A stretch of 64,000 bases of DNA, from assembly GCA_002189035.1 (NCBI GenBank), contig NEEC01000002.1, positions 3,495,001 to 3,559,000 on the forward strand. The letters are read 5' to 3'. The notes beneath the pieces are model-generated. The model worked only from the letters and a program-made list of their open reading frames with translations. It made no database searches and was not told the origin of the DNA. Source of the stretch: Utricularia gibba (Eukaryota > Streptophyta > Magnoliopsida > Lamiales > Lentibulariaceae). The position numbers and the translations under genes are program-made. Shown here piece by piece: positions 1 to 13,060 of the stretch (the first letter of the stretch is position 1; every line of letters begins with the position of its first letter).

Positions 1-2050
1 TCACTCTATAGTGATAGCGTCTCCCTTTCCCACGGCTGACGACTTCAATTTGAAATGACATATTCGCATTCTTGAATTGACACACCTTGTGTGTCTTAGC
101 TCTTCATGTGCTCTGTCCCAAAAATGTTTTGCCTCATCTGAGAACGCATGTGTACATGAATAACAAGTGTTATACATAAAGTAGAATAATAAAACATTAA
201 AAATACTTAAAATTAAGTAACCTCAAACATAATACCTGATAGTTTTCTGTCATCGAGGTGATCTCCTCTTTACGCTCGCGGAGGATGGTAGCTGACATAT
301 ATAATGTAGTCTCAACAATTGTATCTGAGGGAAACCGACGACAAACCTTGAAAACATTGTTCATGATCTCTGTTGCATTAGAAGTTAGACTCCCGTAGCG
401 TCTGCCTGAATCATATGAGAGTGCCCATCTCTCATATGGACTATTTTCCAGCTCAAAGAACCATGCATAAGCCATCGGATTTTTTTTTTGAATCCTTTCA
501 AGGTACATTATCATCTTTCTTGGATCACAGGTCGCTCCGGCATTGTAAGACATTTGCTTAAGTATTTTGCTTCCAAACTTCTTGTTGAAGTTGGAAACAT
601 AATGAAGCATACACCGAAAGTGGGCTAGACAGCCTTCTTGAATCTGAGCGTGATTCCTCACAACTGCAAGCATGCTTGCAACTCTGTTTGAGATTATTCT
701 ACCCTAGCCTCGACAAAAAAATGCTTATCTAGTAGCCACGAGCAACTTGTGGTCATAACTTCCACATAAAAAGGTAGCACCGACCATAACAATAGACATG
801 CAAAACTTGAATGCTCGAATAAAGGGACCATAGGTCTAAAAAACATAGTACATAATTTTATGGTCCTTTCTTGCAATAGTGGGAAAGAAGTCCCATAAGA
901 CCACTATACCCGGATTGACTTGCATGATTGCCAGAAATAATGCAAGTAGCTTTTGCATCGATGATTCCCATGTTTCATAGACCAACTCAAAAGCAAGTTG
1001 AGCATTGTACTATACATGTTCATAAGTAATCTTCTTTTGATATTTTTCAAAAATATATTTTCAAGCATCTGCAACCTTAATCTTTATAACAAAGAAAAGT
1101 TATTAAAAATATACTATGTAAAAAAATTTAAGAAATATTTAAACTATACCTCCTTCTCTATGTGTAGTATGCATAAGTTCATATCCAATGAATAAATCAG
1201 AAGGTTGTGATATTGCGCTCAATCCATGTATGCCATGCAAATATGTGAAAAGTCACAGACCAATACTTGCCAAACTCCATCACATGTAGATCACATAATC
1301 CTTATACGTCAATAACACTTAGGATCCATGTTAGCACGAGCACATTTGCCCTTCCAGAATGTGGGCTGACTAACCGGAATGATGAATTCATATCCTCGTT
1401 TTATATGATAGTAGGCAACACAATATTGAGAATGAACTTTACTAGAAAATGCAATTCCCTTATTCAACACATGTACCTTCTCATCGTATCGGCTATATTT
1501 GCCACCATATTTAAATTCCTTGGATAAGAAAGTGTTAACCATGTTTTTTTTGGATAGGGGGTATTCCTCTCTCACGAAACACCCCAGAGAATCGTCGAGA
1601 GCGAGATCCGGGCAATCGTACTACACGAGGTGCCTCAATTCCGGTCTCTATTGCTTCGTCCTCACAAAAATTTGCTGGTGGAGCTTCAGAATCCTCACTC
1701 GAGTTGGGGGTCTCCACTGTCATCATCAATGTTGATCATATCTTAAAAAAAACCAATTATAATAATTTCATATATTAAGACTTAATCTCACTAAAATTAC
1801 CTTCTATGGGGAATTTTTCAGCCACGTTCACATTTGGGTTGTTATCATGGTTTAAAGATAATGATAATTGAAGACTCGGAGATACACCTATAATACAATT
1901 AATTATTATAAATATAAAAAAATGGATAAGTCTTAACATATGTAATAAAATAAGTACCTCAATAGTTGACATTTGGCATATTGGCACAAGGCCATGAAGG
2001 AGTATGTGAACTTTCACCCTCATTGTAAAGCAAATCGAATGACATTCCCA
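1..2050 (-). mobile_element. Degenerate Mutator-like element (MULE) transposase, partial
   Basis: Minus-strand remnants of a MuDR-type transposase run off the left edge. The longest open piece (197-673) keeps the stretch after the catalytic core: an AHFRCMLHYVSNFNKKFGSK-like segment, then SPYERWALSYDSGRRYGSLT and SNATEIMNNVFK, the usual order before the SWIM zinc finger. Around 730-880 a second frame reads TYGPFIRAFKFC then GATFLCGSYDHKLLVAT, the position of the IDGTFLYG catalytic block; the expected Asp is not there. At 1309-1575 an N-terminal piece reads FSSKVHSQYCVAYYHIKRGYEF, matching the MuDR plug domain. Frames change and stops intervene, so this copy is dead. It differs in sequence from the better preserved MULE at 55968-60632 and looks like a separate subfamily. 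Confidence 0.8.
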
Positions 2051-2207
2051 AAAAATCTAAAAAACGATATTACCAAAATTTTCTTCAACTCTGATTCTAC
2101 TCAACTTTGAAGATGAATGAAAAAACTTGTAGAGATGTAAAACATATATAGAAGGAGAAGTATGAGTTTAGCAGATCTAAAGTGCCATCATGTATGACAT
2201 GGTATCT

Positions 2208-2232
2208 AAAGCACCATCAATGATGGTGCTTT
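2208..2232. repeat. Perfect 12-bp inverted repeat, 1-nt spacer
   Basis: AAAGCACCATCA is followed after one A by its exact reverse complement, TGATGGTGCTTT. The same core (GTGCCATCA, GGCACCATTA) recurs imperfectly at about 2182 and 2240, so this is a small cluster of related words upstream of the MULE remnant. It may be part of the element's terminal region; function unknown. Confidence 0.7.
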
Positions 2233-2250
2233 TTCTAAGGCACCATTACT

Positions 2251-4030
2251 AACAATGCATAATATTATTAATATAATATTTTTACTGACCAATGTTATTT
2301 ATATTGATTTTTCATGAATTTCTTTATTTTAAATTTTTGCAATAATCCTCTCTAATGCAATTTTTATAAATTAACAATGTAATTTTCTGTATATCATATA
2401 ATTACACTCAAGACATGGAGAATTTGCTTGATTACTACAATGTGCTTTATTCATTCATAGTGTTCTAGACACGAGTAATGTGGAAAATTAGATCAAGTAA
2501 TGTTAGGGTAATATGCATAAACATAAATGTTAAGTTGTACGTATACTAAAATATTAAAAAAACTTAATATGAGGGTCATATGCAAATAATACAATCTAAC
2601 ACAGGTAATTTTTAAATTCATCATGGAATAAATGTATTTTGCTAAATAAAAAACTTATGGCAAGAACGCATCTCTAGATTATGGACATGAATATCATTTA
2701 ATTCTTCAATGATTTTATTTCTTCTTATATATCTAGAATATGATGAATGTCCATATTCTTAATTAGAAAATGGAGTTGGAGGTTTTGAAATATGAATTTA
2801 AAAGGAAAGTCTTTGAAAAGTTTCTTGAAGTACTTCAATAAGGTTTTATAGGATATTTCGCTCATTTTGAATGAGTGTATAAAGATACTAAGTATCTATC
2901 TTAATCTCTATGACTTAAGTAAAGTCCTAATCATGAATTCTTTAGAGACTTAGGTGTACCTCATTCTAATCCACGACAAGAAGATTATACTAAATGATGC
3001 TTTGATAACTGTATGAAAGTAAGAACATAAGGTAGTCATTAAAATGAGATTGATAAAAACCTTGGATGAAATAAGAGTATAAAAAAGGCATCCTTGAAGG
3101 AAAAATAAGAGAATGTATGACTTGAAGTTTGCAACATCCCAACAAAGCCATGGACATGCAAATTGTATAAGTTACATTACAATACTTCACATAATATTGA
3201 TAAATGTATGTTATTTACTATACATCCAGAGCAATTGTTGAAGTGAGAATTCATGATGGTTCCCAAAATTAGATGTGCACCATTAGGAGTATGGGCGAGG
3301 AATCAAGAACAACAAACTTTCAACATCTCTCAATCCAAAGTGTTCGTGAATGAGCGCACCACCAAGAAGAAATAATTGAAGGATAACTCTCCATCTAATG
3401 ACTCTATTGGCAAGGGAAAGGCCATGGATGGAATTCCCTACTATTAAGAGATCAATTTCATAAACATGGGTAAAGACATATGGGTTGACTCCTTTTCTCT
3501 TTCTACATAGATGCATATGACTTCTTTATTATCACATATGCTTTACTTACTTTGTGGCTATAATCCCTATTAGGTTAAATGGATATATTTATAAATGCCT
3601 TGTCAAAACATCAATTTTGAGGTCTATAAATTTGACTACATATAATTGAGCTTTAATCTCATCATCAAGATATTCCACTGAAGAGGGAATATTAAGGAGA
3701 AAATCCGTATTTAAGATAGATTATAAATTTAGGATTGATATTGAGAAAGATAACAATATACATGATGTAGTTTTAGAAAAAAATACTTTAGCTATATTTG
3801 ACAGATAATTAGTTATGATATTATTTTATTTAATATGATTGTTTGTAAAGAAATTTTAAAGTAAACTAATAATTTTATTTTAATTGAAAAATAATTTTAA
3901 ACCTTCTACATGAAACAAAATACAAGATATATTTTATATTAAATTTTCGACAAACATACTTTAGATTTAAACCCATAAAATACATTTTATTTGAAATCAT
4001 ATAACTAAAATTTTAAATAAACTACCAAAT
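2251..4030. other. AT-rich spacer, no gene seen
   Basis: No open frame here resembles a known protein and no splice-consistent chain is visible. The sequence is AT-rich with scattered short frames. The right end leads into the SIG6 promoter. Confidence 0.5.
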
Positions 4031-4037
4031 GCACCCC

Positions 4038-4050
4038 TTATATATAGGTC
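4038..4050 (+). promoter_or_regulatory. Candidate TATA box for SIG6
   Basis: A CTTATATATAGG word lies about 390 bp upstream of the SIG6 start codon, in the only sharp TATA context before the gene. GGGCCCA and GGGCCAC words follow at 4150-4190, a pattern common near plant housekeeping starts. The implied 5' UTR of about 350 nt contains short upstream frames (for example 4149-4427). Inference only. Confidence 0.35.
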
Positions 4051-4434
4051 AATGAATAAAACTTTTTCTTTTCAATCTTATTCCAAACTCTACACTCTGC
4101 ATATTGATCCACTCGGGCTCATGCCCACCGTGATGGCATAGACGGGTTTTGGGCCCACATAGTGCGTATTTTGTTTTGGGCCACAAGAGGTGTATGTTAA
4201 GCTTAGCGCCCTCCAGCTCTTGTCCGTCTTCAAATCCTGCTGTTGAAGCAGCTCAACTGCGCTGGCTTCGAGCCTCGGCCCATTTTACCCAATGTTATCG
4301 TTTGGGCGTGGTGGTGATTCAATGCAGAAAGTTGCTGCAAAACCTCATCCACTCGGATGGCGGTTACATACCTGCTCGAATGGGGAGCTTCTATTCAGTG
4401 ATCTTAAAGGATTTGAGGAACTTCTAAACGGAAA

Positions 4435-7051
4435 ATGGAGGCAGGGAGGAGCGCGGTGTCTTGTTCCACCCAGTTACTTCCAAGGACGAATCTCAGAAAT
4501 TGTTCCTCCTCCTCCACTTCTTCAGGTCTTTGCTCTTTGTTGAATTCTATGGCTTATGTTGTGTTTCGTGGGCGACAGGGTTGTGCTTGCTGGATTTCGG
4601 TTTTCCTTCATGCGTTATGTTGCTTTGTCACCTCTCGGACAAAATAGCTTTGAGGATATTTGTTTCTGCTGTTTGGAGCTCGAAATCTTGATACTTGCAG
4701 AAATCATGATTATGATAATGCCTTGTTTTGCAGTTTTGCTGTTCCACGAGCAAGTTGTACCTGCTCTAGCATCCCTCTCTACCACATCTCTAGCACGGAA
4801 CTCGCCCACTTCAGTTCTTACTCGGGATCAGGGCAGCCAGAAGTCAATCTCTTGGGAGGAAGAGAGCCTGTTTCAGGTTAGATCATTCATGAGAAATGTA
4901 TTTAGCACCAATCCTCTCCGGTCACGATATTAAAACTTTGGATTCCCTGAAAGAATTGTTAGATCCAATCTTATGTATAATCAAGGTAATGCGTATAATT
5001 GATGTTTGTACTCTGTCTTCACAATTTATGCAGAGACTGGAAGTGACCTCAAAAGCAGGATCGTCTTCAAGTGATGAAACCAAATGTTTGGATTCCATTT
5101 CACCCGTGAATGATTTTCATCTTCAGTTACTACAGCAACCAGGATTTTGGTTTTTGTAAGAGTCATCAGATGATGCTAGTATTTTATCATTCATTGAACA
5201 AAAATAGTCATTGTGTATTCCATTTCAGATGGCCATCCTTGTTACAGAAGAAGGTGCAATGTGTTAAAAATGAAAAAGCAGTGGTCCTTGAAGCAGCAGA
5301 AAATGCTCTTTCACTGGCAAGAGAAGCTTTATCAGCAAGCTTAGAAGCAATGACGATTATCAAGGATGCCAAAGTTCTTGGAACTCATAGCAATGACTTG
5401 TCTTGCTCGAGGTCAGATTTTTTGAACCAGAAACTTCTCCCAAAATTCTTTGCATCGTGTCTCACTCTATACTTACAAGTGCTGCAGAGATTTAGCCAAT
5501 TTCACTGCAAAACGAACTGTGAGATCAACGCGGCTTTTGGAAAGGCAAGGAAAGAAGAGGAGAACCCCAAGACTGAAAGTGGATTTTCAGGATACCAATC
5601 ATTCGAGAAAGCCTGATATTCCTAAAAAAATGGGCGAAGCAATAAACTTGGATGATCCTTTTCGACTTTTCTTGAATGGGCCAGAAAAAACCAAACTTTT
5701 AACAGCAGACGAGGAGTCAGAGTTAATCATCAAGATCCAGGTTTGCTTCTTTCATTAACTTTTCCCTCTAGCACGGTGGTACCACCACTTGGAAACCAGC
5801 ACTTACCGTGCTGATTTAGGTGACCCATGAAATTTTAATTTTTCTGGTATAACCTTGTATAAGATCTTTTACATTGTCTAGGAATATATGAAAATACAAG
5901 AAAAGAAGAATAACCTTCAGTCTCAGTTGTCACGTGAGCCCACTGTAGCCGAATTGGCCTCAGCAGTTGGGATTAGTTGCCAAGATCTCCAGTTGCAGAC
6001 TCAAAGTTGGAAAATCAGCCGAGAGAAGCTAATTTATGCCAATTTCCGAATGGTGGTTCACATTGCTAGGCAGTACCAAGGGCGTGGGCTCAGCATTCAA
6101 GATCTCTTGCAGGTGAATTTGTTGCGGCTTGGTCATGATTGCACGTTATTCTGGAGTGACAGTCCTTCATTCTCCTTCCGATTTGTTTGAATGAAACAGA
6201 GGGAGGGCTTCAAACCACAGTTAACAAGTTCTTCTTTTGTTTGCATTAGGAGGGAAGCTTGGGGCTTATGAAGAGTGTAGAGAAATTCAAGCCTCATAGT
6301 GGTTGCAGGTTTGCCACATATGCGTACTGGTGGATCAGGCAAGCAATAAGGAAGGCTCTGTTTCAGCATTCTCGGACGATACGCTTGCCAGTACTGTCTA
6401 TCCCCTTATCATAAGTTGTTTGCTAGGCCAACGGTGTGGAAGCCTTAAATCAAACATCTTGCCAATTTGCTTCTCTAGGAAAATGTGTATGGCCTTCTGT
6501 CCAGGGTGTATGAAGCTAGAAATGCGTGTAGCAGGCAAGGTAATGTTAAACCTTCGACGGAGGAGCTTGCTTCGCATTGTGGAATTCCAGTTGGGAGACT
6601 GCAGACGTTGCTGCAGGTCTCAAGAGCACCTCTTTCATTGCAGAAGGCAGTCTATACGGACTGCGAGACTACATATCAGGTATCCCTGAACTCGATTCTT
6701 GCGCTCGAAAACGGCAGTGTGCTGCAGTCCCCTCATCCACAAACACCTTGCTCATTGCAACAGGAAATCACGGCGGACATGGCGATTGAAACACCAGATG
6801 CCGCAGTAGCCAAGTTGTTGATGAGACGGCATGCTCGTAATCTCCTCAGCTTCCTCAATCCCCGGGAGAAGCAAATAATCAGACTGCGATTCGGGATGAA
6901 TGATGGCAAACAGAGATCACTTCTGGAGATCGGAGAACAACTAGGATTGACCAAGGAGAGAATCAGACAACTAGAAGCCCGGGCGCTGTACAAGCTGAAG
7001 CAATCATTGAACAGCCAGGGACTTGCTGCTTACGCAAAGTTGCTTATGTGA
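4435..7051 (+). CDS. SIG6: Plastid RNA polymerase sigma factor SIG6
   Basis: A nuclear-encoded sigma-70 factor expected to direct the plastid-encoded RNA polymerase to chloroplast promoters. Exons: 4435-4525, 4734-4876, 5034-5155, 5229-5411, 5488-5740, 5882-6112, 6250-6390, 6479-6679, 6764-7051; all junctions are GT-AG and phases agree, giving 550 residues. The Ser-rich N-terminus fits a plastid transit peptide. Region 1.2 ([20 protein letters not shown]) lies near residues 235-264. Region 2 includes [14 protein letters not shown] and [17 protein letters not shown] (about 325-380). Region 4 carries the helix-turn-helix [20 protein letters not shown] (about 507-526), ending AYAKLLM. The N-terminal VLLFHEQ word, the basic [11 protein letters not shown] block and the [20 protein letters not shown] region fit SIG6 better than SIG1-5. 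Start choice: first ATG in frame with a splice-consistent chain. Intron 8 (84 nt) is stop-free and in frame. Confidence 0.95.
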
Positions 7052-8007
7052 AAGCGGTATGTAATTTCTCCATGCAGTTGTACATGACGAAGGACAGGAG
7101 TTGGAGCAGCTTTGCCATGTAATCTTGAAAACCAAAAAACCAAAGAAAGAAAAAAACCCATACTGAATTAGGTGGGCCGTGCCAGGCCTACTCCGCCGGC
7201 AGCCGCCCAGCAAGAGGCATGGGCAAATGGTATTTTTTTTTGGTTAAGATTATTGTTTTGAGATGATTTTTCTTTTTTTACTTCAATTTCTAAGACTGTG
7301 TTTTGAATATGATATGTGATGATAGCTTCTTCATGCAAAAAAAAAAAAAAAAAAAAAAAAAGAAGATTGTTTTGAATCTGTTGAAGCTATTGGGTGAGGA
7401 TTGTATCTCACAAAATAGTAATAAGAGAAGAGGATAGAGAAATTCAAATGTGGGCCAATAAAAGTAAATCAGAGTTTGAAACTTACCATTAAATTGCTTT
7501 GGCCCCAAGTCTCCACCATACTATAAGTACAAGCATTTGACTATAATTGCAATGGTTACTTTGACATGATTAAAACATTGAATAGCAACAATATGTAAGG
7601 ATAAGAATCCAAAATTATACTTCCACAATTATACTATATTTCTTTATTTCCACAACCTTCATTGCACTAATCTTCAATTTTATGCAACTTCTTCATTTTT
7701 TACAATCTTATGAGACAAACTACTACTATATATATAAGAGTGTTTAATAATATAGTATAGAAAATTTATACCCAAGTTTACATATAGACCATTGTTTTGA
7801 TTAACTAGCATATGTATACTAGTCTTATATATCTATACTATTCACATATATCAAATTAGAAAAATACATATTTTAGAGAAAATCATTAGAAAAATACTTA
7901 AGGTTAGGAAAATATTTGTAAAATACATGTTTTGTACATACATCAGTTGTATTTATAATAATACAGATTTGTCAGCATAATTAAAATATAATTGTGTGTG
8001 TCAGGCC
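7052..8007. other. SIG6 3' UTR and AT-rich spacer with a 25-nt A tract
   Basis: The first about 200 bp are the likely SIG6 3' UTR; a CCAATAAAAG word occurs near 7455. A run of 25 A lies at 7337-7361. No gene is seen in the rest. Confidence 0.5.
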
Positions 8008-8077
8008 TATTTCATTTGGGGTTTTAATTATGTTTGTAAATTTTTCAATTATATATGATCCTATGGAGTGGGTTCAT

Positions 8078-9207
8078 TGATGGTGATTCTGCAAGTGTAC
8101 AGAAATCGTCGAAGTAATAAAATGAGATCATATCCATAGGGAATTGTTATTGAAATTTTCTTTTCAAACAAGGACTCAAAAAGACCGAAAACAAAAAAAA
8201 GATTTGGTTTTAAAAACAAGAAGAAAAGTGGCATTGAACCTGGGATCCATCTTGCTCAAAACTCACCCAAACTTGTGTGTGCAAACTTTGAAGACTGACC
8301 TGCTTGCGCAAGTTCTGGGAGTGTTATTCTAAAATAGTGTTACTCGGTGACCGTTATAGCACCATCCCTCGTTTAGTGGGATTATGGAATCAACCACGCC
8401 ATCAGAGCCATTTCACCTCTTGTGATAACCCATGTTTTCCCCACACCCAAATCTAACCCCTACACCTTACACCTTGCAGATAGATTAGACAGAATGTGTC
8501 TTACCAATGATATCCGATTGAGGCCTTCTCCTTAGGTGCTTGAGGCCAACCTTTGATTCTCCCACACTCCCTTAGGGTTATATGGTACTAAAGAAAACGT
8601 TACGAAAAACAGAATCAAACCTCAATTTAAATGTCAAAAAACATAGTAAAACAGTCACACGCACAAGACTTGCGCAAGCAAGGCTTCACCGCAGATCCTC
8701 AGCTGCAAGCGCCTACACGCGCAGACTCGACTCAAACATAAAAATAGACACGAAAATAGGAAAGATTCAAAGTAAAAGTGGTCAAAGACGTCTCTAATGG
8801 TTGAGAGGGTGGAATATTTATAGGAGAGTAGATCCAAGTCTTCATATTGAGCTTATTCGATGGGCTTGGATAAGATCTTCTATCCAAATCTTTTATCCAA
8901 ATCTTCGAAGATCTTCATATTTCTATTTTATCCACGAATCTTGGACCAAATCTTCATCATTTGACCGAGTCTTGGGCTGAGATTCGTGGGCCAAGTCCAT
9001 AATTTGGTGAGTCTTGATTTCTCTTCAAATTGATCCAAAAGTACCCTAAAAATCTACAAAATACATTTTCTCTAAAAAAAGATCAAATTAGTGTGAAAGA
9101 TGCAAAATCAATTGAGAATAATGAGAAAGTGGAGTTTAAGATAAGTAAAAACAACACTCAAAAGTAGTGGAAGAATATGTTTTGGAATGGCATAAAATCA
9201 CTTATCA
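8078..9207. mobile_element. Solo LTR (1130 bp) with 5-bp TSD TTCAT
   Basis: The segment starts TGATGGTGAT and ends ATCACTTATCA, giving TGAT/ATCA termini typical of an LTR. It is flanked by TTCAT at 8073-8077 and TTCAT at 9208-9212. No primer-binding site, gag or pol adjoins it, so it is best read as a solo LTR. It interrupts the tandem repeat described at 8008-10800. The flanking repeat itself contains TTCATT words, so the target duplication alone is weaker evidence than the termini. Confidence 0.8.
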
Positions 9208-9374
9208 TTCATTGTTCATTATTGGGTTTTAATTATGTTTCTAAATTTTTCAGTTATATGATCCTACAAATTGAGGTGCATAGCTCATTATTGGTTTAAT
9301 TATACTTGTAAATTTTTCAATTATATGATCTTATGAAATGAAATGCAGTGTTCATTTATTAGTTTAATTATCTT

Positions 9375-10736
9375 TGTATATATTAAGTGTCATTTTTTTA
9401 CTATCTTTTAGGTTGTTTTTATATCTAAATGTAATTAAAATTGTTTAGTTAGGAGTTTATAATATAAGATTTAGGTTTTTATCTGGATTAAAATAATTGT
9501 CCTAAATCTTGTATTTTATCTAATATTTTTACTAGTTTTGTTTAAGTTTTTTCTAGAGATGAACACGTAGTAGGAAGTGAGAGAACTGAAGCAACAAATG
9601 GTGACAAGATGGATCTTCCTGAACTGGCACTCCTTGATTTTTGGAAGATTGAAGACGATTGATGATGAGCCTTGATGTGCGGTACACGAGAGTCTCTGAC
9701 AAAATGAAATCATTACCGTACTAGTGTCAGAGCAGAATTTTTTTCGCAAGTCACTCCAATTCAGCAGAACTAGAGGAACACAAAAGCTCTGACAAAGTAG
9801 TTTAGTTTAGTTCAGTTTGAATAATTCAGTTTTCAATTCTAATTTTAGTTTAGATTTTTGTTTATCTTTCTAGAGGATTTTCCTCTAGCTTCTCTCTTGG
9901 ACCCTGTTCTTGTTTTCCTTAGTTTGTGTGGCTGTTTGCGGCTAGAAACTCCGTTTTTGGATTGGGATACTCTCAAATGTATGTTTCATTAGTTGATTTT
10001 CATTTCTTCTTTGAATCTGATCAGATTTTGTATGTCTTTGCGCGACTATGTTAGAATTTCTGTAATAATCCTCTTATTGAAGATTTATGGTTAGTTGATC
10101 ACTACCTGCGAGTTTTGAAGATAAGCAAGGTGGAAAGCACCAACTTATGCTCTTTTGACTGGAGGGAGACAATGTTTTGTCTATTTGTGGCCATACTTGA
10201 GGATTAATGGACAGATAGTAACTTCATATCTGCACTCATTGAGTCATTGGCAACACTCGGGTACATGCGTGCAATTCAACTGTGAGGGTACAATGGCAAA
10301 CCCTCTTATCTTCATGTTTGTCCAAGGAGGAGCAACATTAGGCTATTCTAATGTCTTCTTGCAAGAAAGTGTAAGGGAACGCAGACAATTCCTTACTCCT
10401 ATAACTGAGTACTCGAGAAGATCAGAGAAGAGTGAAGACATAACGAACGTAACTGGGCAGGATTACAATGCCATAAACATTTGCTTTATTAAAGGTTCAT
10501 CGTTTATTTCAGGTTGACGTTTATTTCTGCTATTTGCTTACAACCCTATTATCTCTTACTCAAGCTTCATCATTTATGTTTCTCATATCTTTTATTTTAT
10601 AAAATCGTTTACAAATCGTGATAGTTGTATTTGATGTAACTTCACTTTTCACTAAAAAAAACTCCCTGTGTTCGACACCATACTACACATTTATGTTTTA
10701 TGAGTTCCAAAAATCTTGAAAATTTATTGTGGATTA
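9375..10736 (+). mobile_element. LTR of the Athila-type family, plus orientation
   Basis: Blocks match, in reverse complement, the LTR pieces at 22185-23105 and 24415-24716: the 5' block near 9385-9560 (AGGTTGTTTTTATATCTAAA region), the GATGAGCCTTGATGTG word near 9663, and the long 3' block 9980-10700 ending in CTGTGTTCGACACCATACTA and TTATGTTTTATGAGTT. No internal region follows; the tandem repeat resumes instead. The 120-codon open frame at 10155-10517 is LTR sequence, not a gene. Exact ends are uncertain by about 10 bp. Confidence 0.7.
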
Positions 10737-10799
10737 TTAATAAATTTTTTGATTATAGGATTCTAAAGAGTGAAATTTAATATTGAGAGTTTTAATTTT

Positions 10800-11400
10800 T
10801 TTTTTCATAAAATAAAATGAAAATTGAATTATAAATATATTACATATAAAATTTTGGTGGTATTTTACCAATGATAAACGAAACAGTGGCATTTTGCAAA
10901 CCAAAACTAAAGACAAGATTTAATTATTTTTTTTGTCAATTTTTGAATAGTATTCGACTAAAATAGGATAATACAATCGTCACACCTATAAATATAACAA
11001 ATATATTTAGAAAACATATATTTTGCTAACATTTTTTTTACTTGAGACATTTTGCCAATTCATATTTTTTAAATATGTAATTCTCCAACCTAGCACATTG
11101 ACATAATTAGATTTTTATTTTTCGGATATCAAACATTATATACAATTAAGTATATGTATACTCAATTATACTATACTCAGGCATATTAATAACCTACTAT
11201 CAAACATTATATACAATTGAGTAAATGTATACTTAATTATACTATACTAAAGTATATTAATAACCTATTATCAAACGACCTCTAATTGTACTTCCAATTA
11301 TACCTCCTCCTTGCTCTCTTCCAGTAGTAATTATGGAAAGGATACCAAGGAGTTTTGCACCTTAGTAGAAAAAAAATGAAAAACTATTTTTCAAACAATA
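10800..11400. other. AT-rich spacer, nothing recognised
   Basis: Contains two related 60-bp stretches (near 11130-11190 and 11195-11260, both with CAAACATTATATACAATT), a small tandem duplication; no gene. Confidence 0.4.
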
Positions 11401-11429
11401 ATCTAAAAGAATACTATGAAAAACAGCAC

Positions 11430-13060
11430 CACTAATCATGGAAGCAAAGAGATACAATATCTACAAAATGCTTGGAAATGAGTATGTACAGCCATCGATG
11501 TTGCAATAATTGGTTAGACTTATGAAACTATTTTGGAATGCAACAATACAAGAAGGTATGGGATCAATTGGAAAAATTTATCTAGAAAATGTTCGATCTA
11601 AAGTTTCTCAAATCACTTATTAGTAGAGAGCTTTGAGAATGCTAATACTAAATCCAAGTGAAACTTTTGATTGCTTGACTAATACAATTAAAGTTACAAA
11701 TAGAAAGCTAAAATTACTTGGAGCTATAGTTGATTGATTGTCACTCACATAAAGTTACTATAAAATCATCAACAAATTGAACTACATACAAAACTCTTAG
11801 ATTTGGAAGAAATCGTATTTGATATAAGTCATTTTTTGACAAAAGAAAGCAAACAAAGAACACTTTCAAGTTACCAGCACTTCGAGCTTCCACTTCTATA
11901 TTCTCCAATGCTAATGGTGAGATTTCATTGTACTGCTATTGCGATATTTCCAATTCTCATATGTCAAACAATCATTGGAGGAATTCGTCTACCACCCACA
12001 ATCTACAATAAAAAGGGATGCTTGAAAAAAGTATGTAGGGAACATTAAAATTAATTTTTCATGAAAAGCATTATCTCAGGCTTTGGAGAATATATTCTTT
12101 CAAACTACAAATAAAAAAGAAGTTGATCAGATTTATGTTTATGTTGATATACATGGTAATTAGATAACTGTTGCACTAATCATATAACAAATGTTTCTCT
12201 ATGTTTATGAACTTTGCTCATTTTACATCTAGAAGCATTGAGGCAGCAGATAGATCACTTATATAGATACTAGAACAAGGAACTATAAAGCTAATGACTT
12301 CATCAAAAACCATTCAAATTAGAGAAGACTTCTACCTACCAATTGCATCAAACAATTTAATTAGTTTGGGTCAATTGTTAAGTAAAAAAATTAAAATGTT
12401 ATTTATTGATCTACATACAATATTTTAAATAATGTAGGACTAGAAATTCGAGGCATACCCATAATAAACAAGATATTTGTCATACATTTTTAGAGAGACA
12501 ACACTAAGGTCAATCATATATGCCTAAATCCAAAGAAAATATATTGCTTTAGCATTACCTGCATGGACACCACCATCAAATATCTCTAATGAATTCGAAA
12601 AAATCAAAATTGATAAATGGAATGGACAATCAGATTGTACCAAAGGAATGATATGAAGCATATAGGTTGGGAAAAAGAAGTTGGATATCTTCTATTTCTT
12701 TGGAAATAATTCATTGTGATGATTACAAACCTATAAGTTATGCAATCAAAAAAGGAAATCATTATTTTGTTCTCTTAATTAATGACTACTCAAAGTATGC
12801 ATGGATATATTTCATGAAAACTAGAATAGAGATGCTATCAAAGTTTCAAATATTTAATGTAATTGTTGAAAATCAAAATGGATATAAGATATACATTTAC
12901 ATAATGATAGAGAATACATACCATATGAATTGTAAAAATTATGTGAGGGGATTACACACCAATTTACTACATTGTACACTCCATAAAAGAATGACATTAG
13001 TGAAATGTATTATTGGATTGTACTAGATATGCTGAGATGTTATCCATCAGAACTATTCTT
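11430..13060 (+). mobile_element. Ty1/copia remnant (gag, protease tail, integrase)
   Basis: Frames in several registers read in copia order. The gag-like segment NPSETFDCLTNTIKVTNRKL lies near 11660-11720. A segment reading ASNNLISLGQLLSKKIK (near 12340-12400) matches the region between protease and integrase. The integrase core at 12667-13026 reads YFVLLINDYSKYAWIYFMKT. Stops and frame changes are frequent and neither LTR nor reverse transcriptase is visible. Confidence 0.75.

Larger units (their letters stand above)
8008..10800. repeat. Degenerate tandem repeat of about 66-70 bp, split by two LTRs
   Basis: A unit containing TTTAATTATGTTTGTAAAT and TTTTTCAATTATATGATCC followed by a GAATGAGGTGCA-like tail occurs at about 8010-8077, 9213-9285, 9286-9350 and resumes, more diverged, at about 10736-10800. 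Two LTRs (8078-9207 and about 9375-10736) separate the units, so the array predates both insertions. Confidence 0.65.

Noticed and set aside
4149-4427. 92-codon open frame upstream of SIG6
   Set aside because: Probably 5' UTR sequence; it does not join SIG6 in frame and resembles no family.
10155-10517. 120-codon plus-strand open frame
   Set aside because: It lies wholly inside an Athila-type LTR that recurs in inverted form at 22460-22800, where the frame is not kept.
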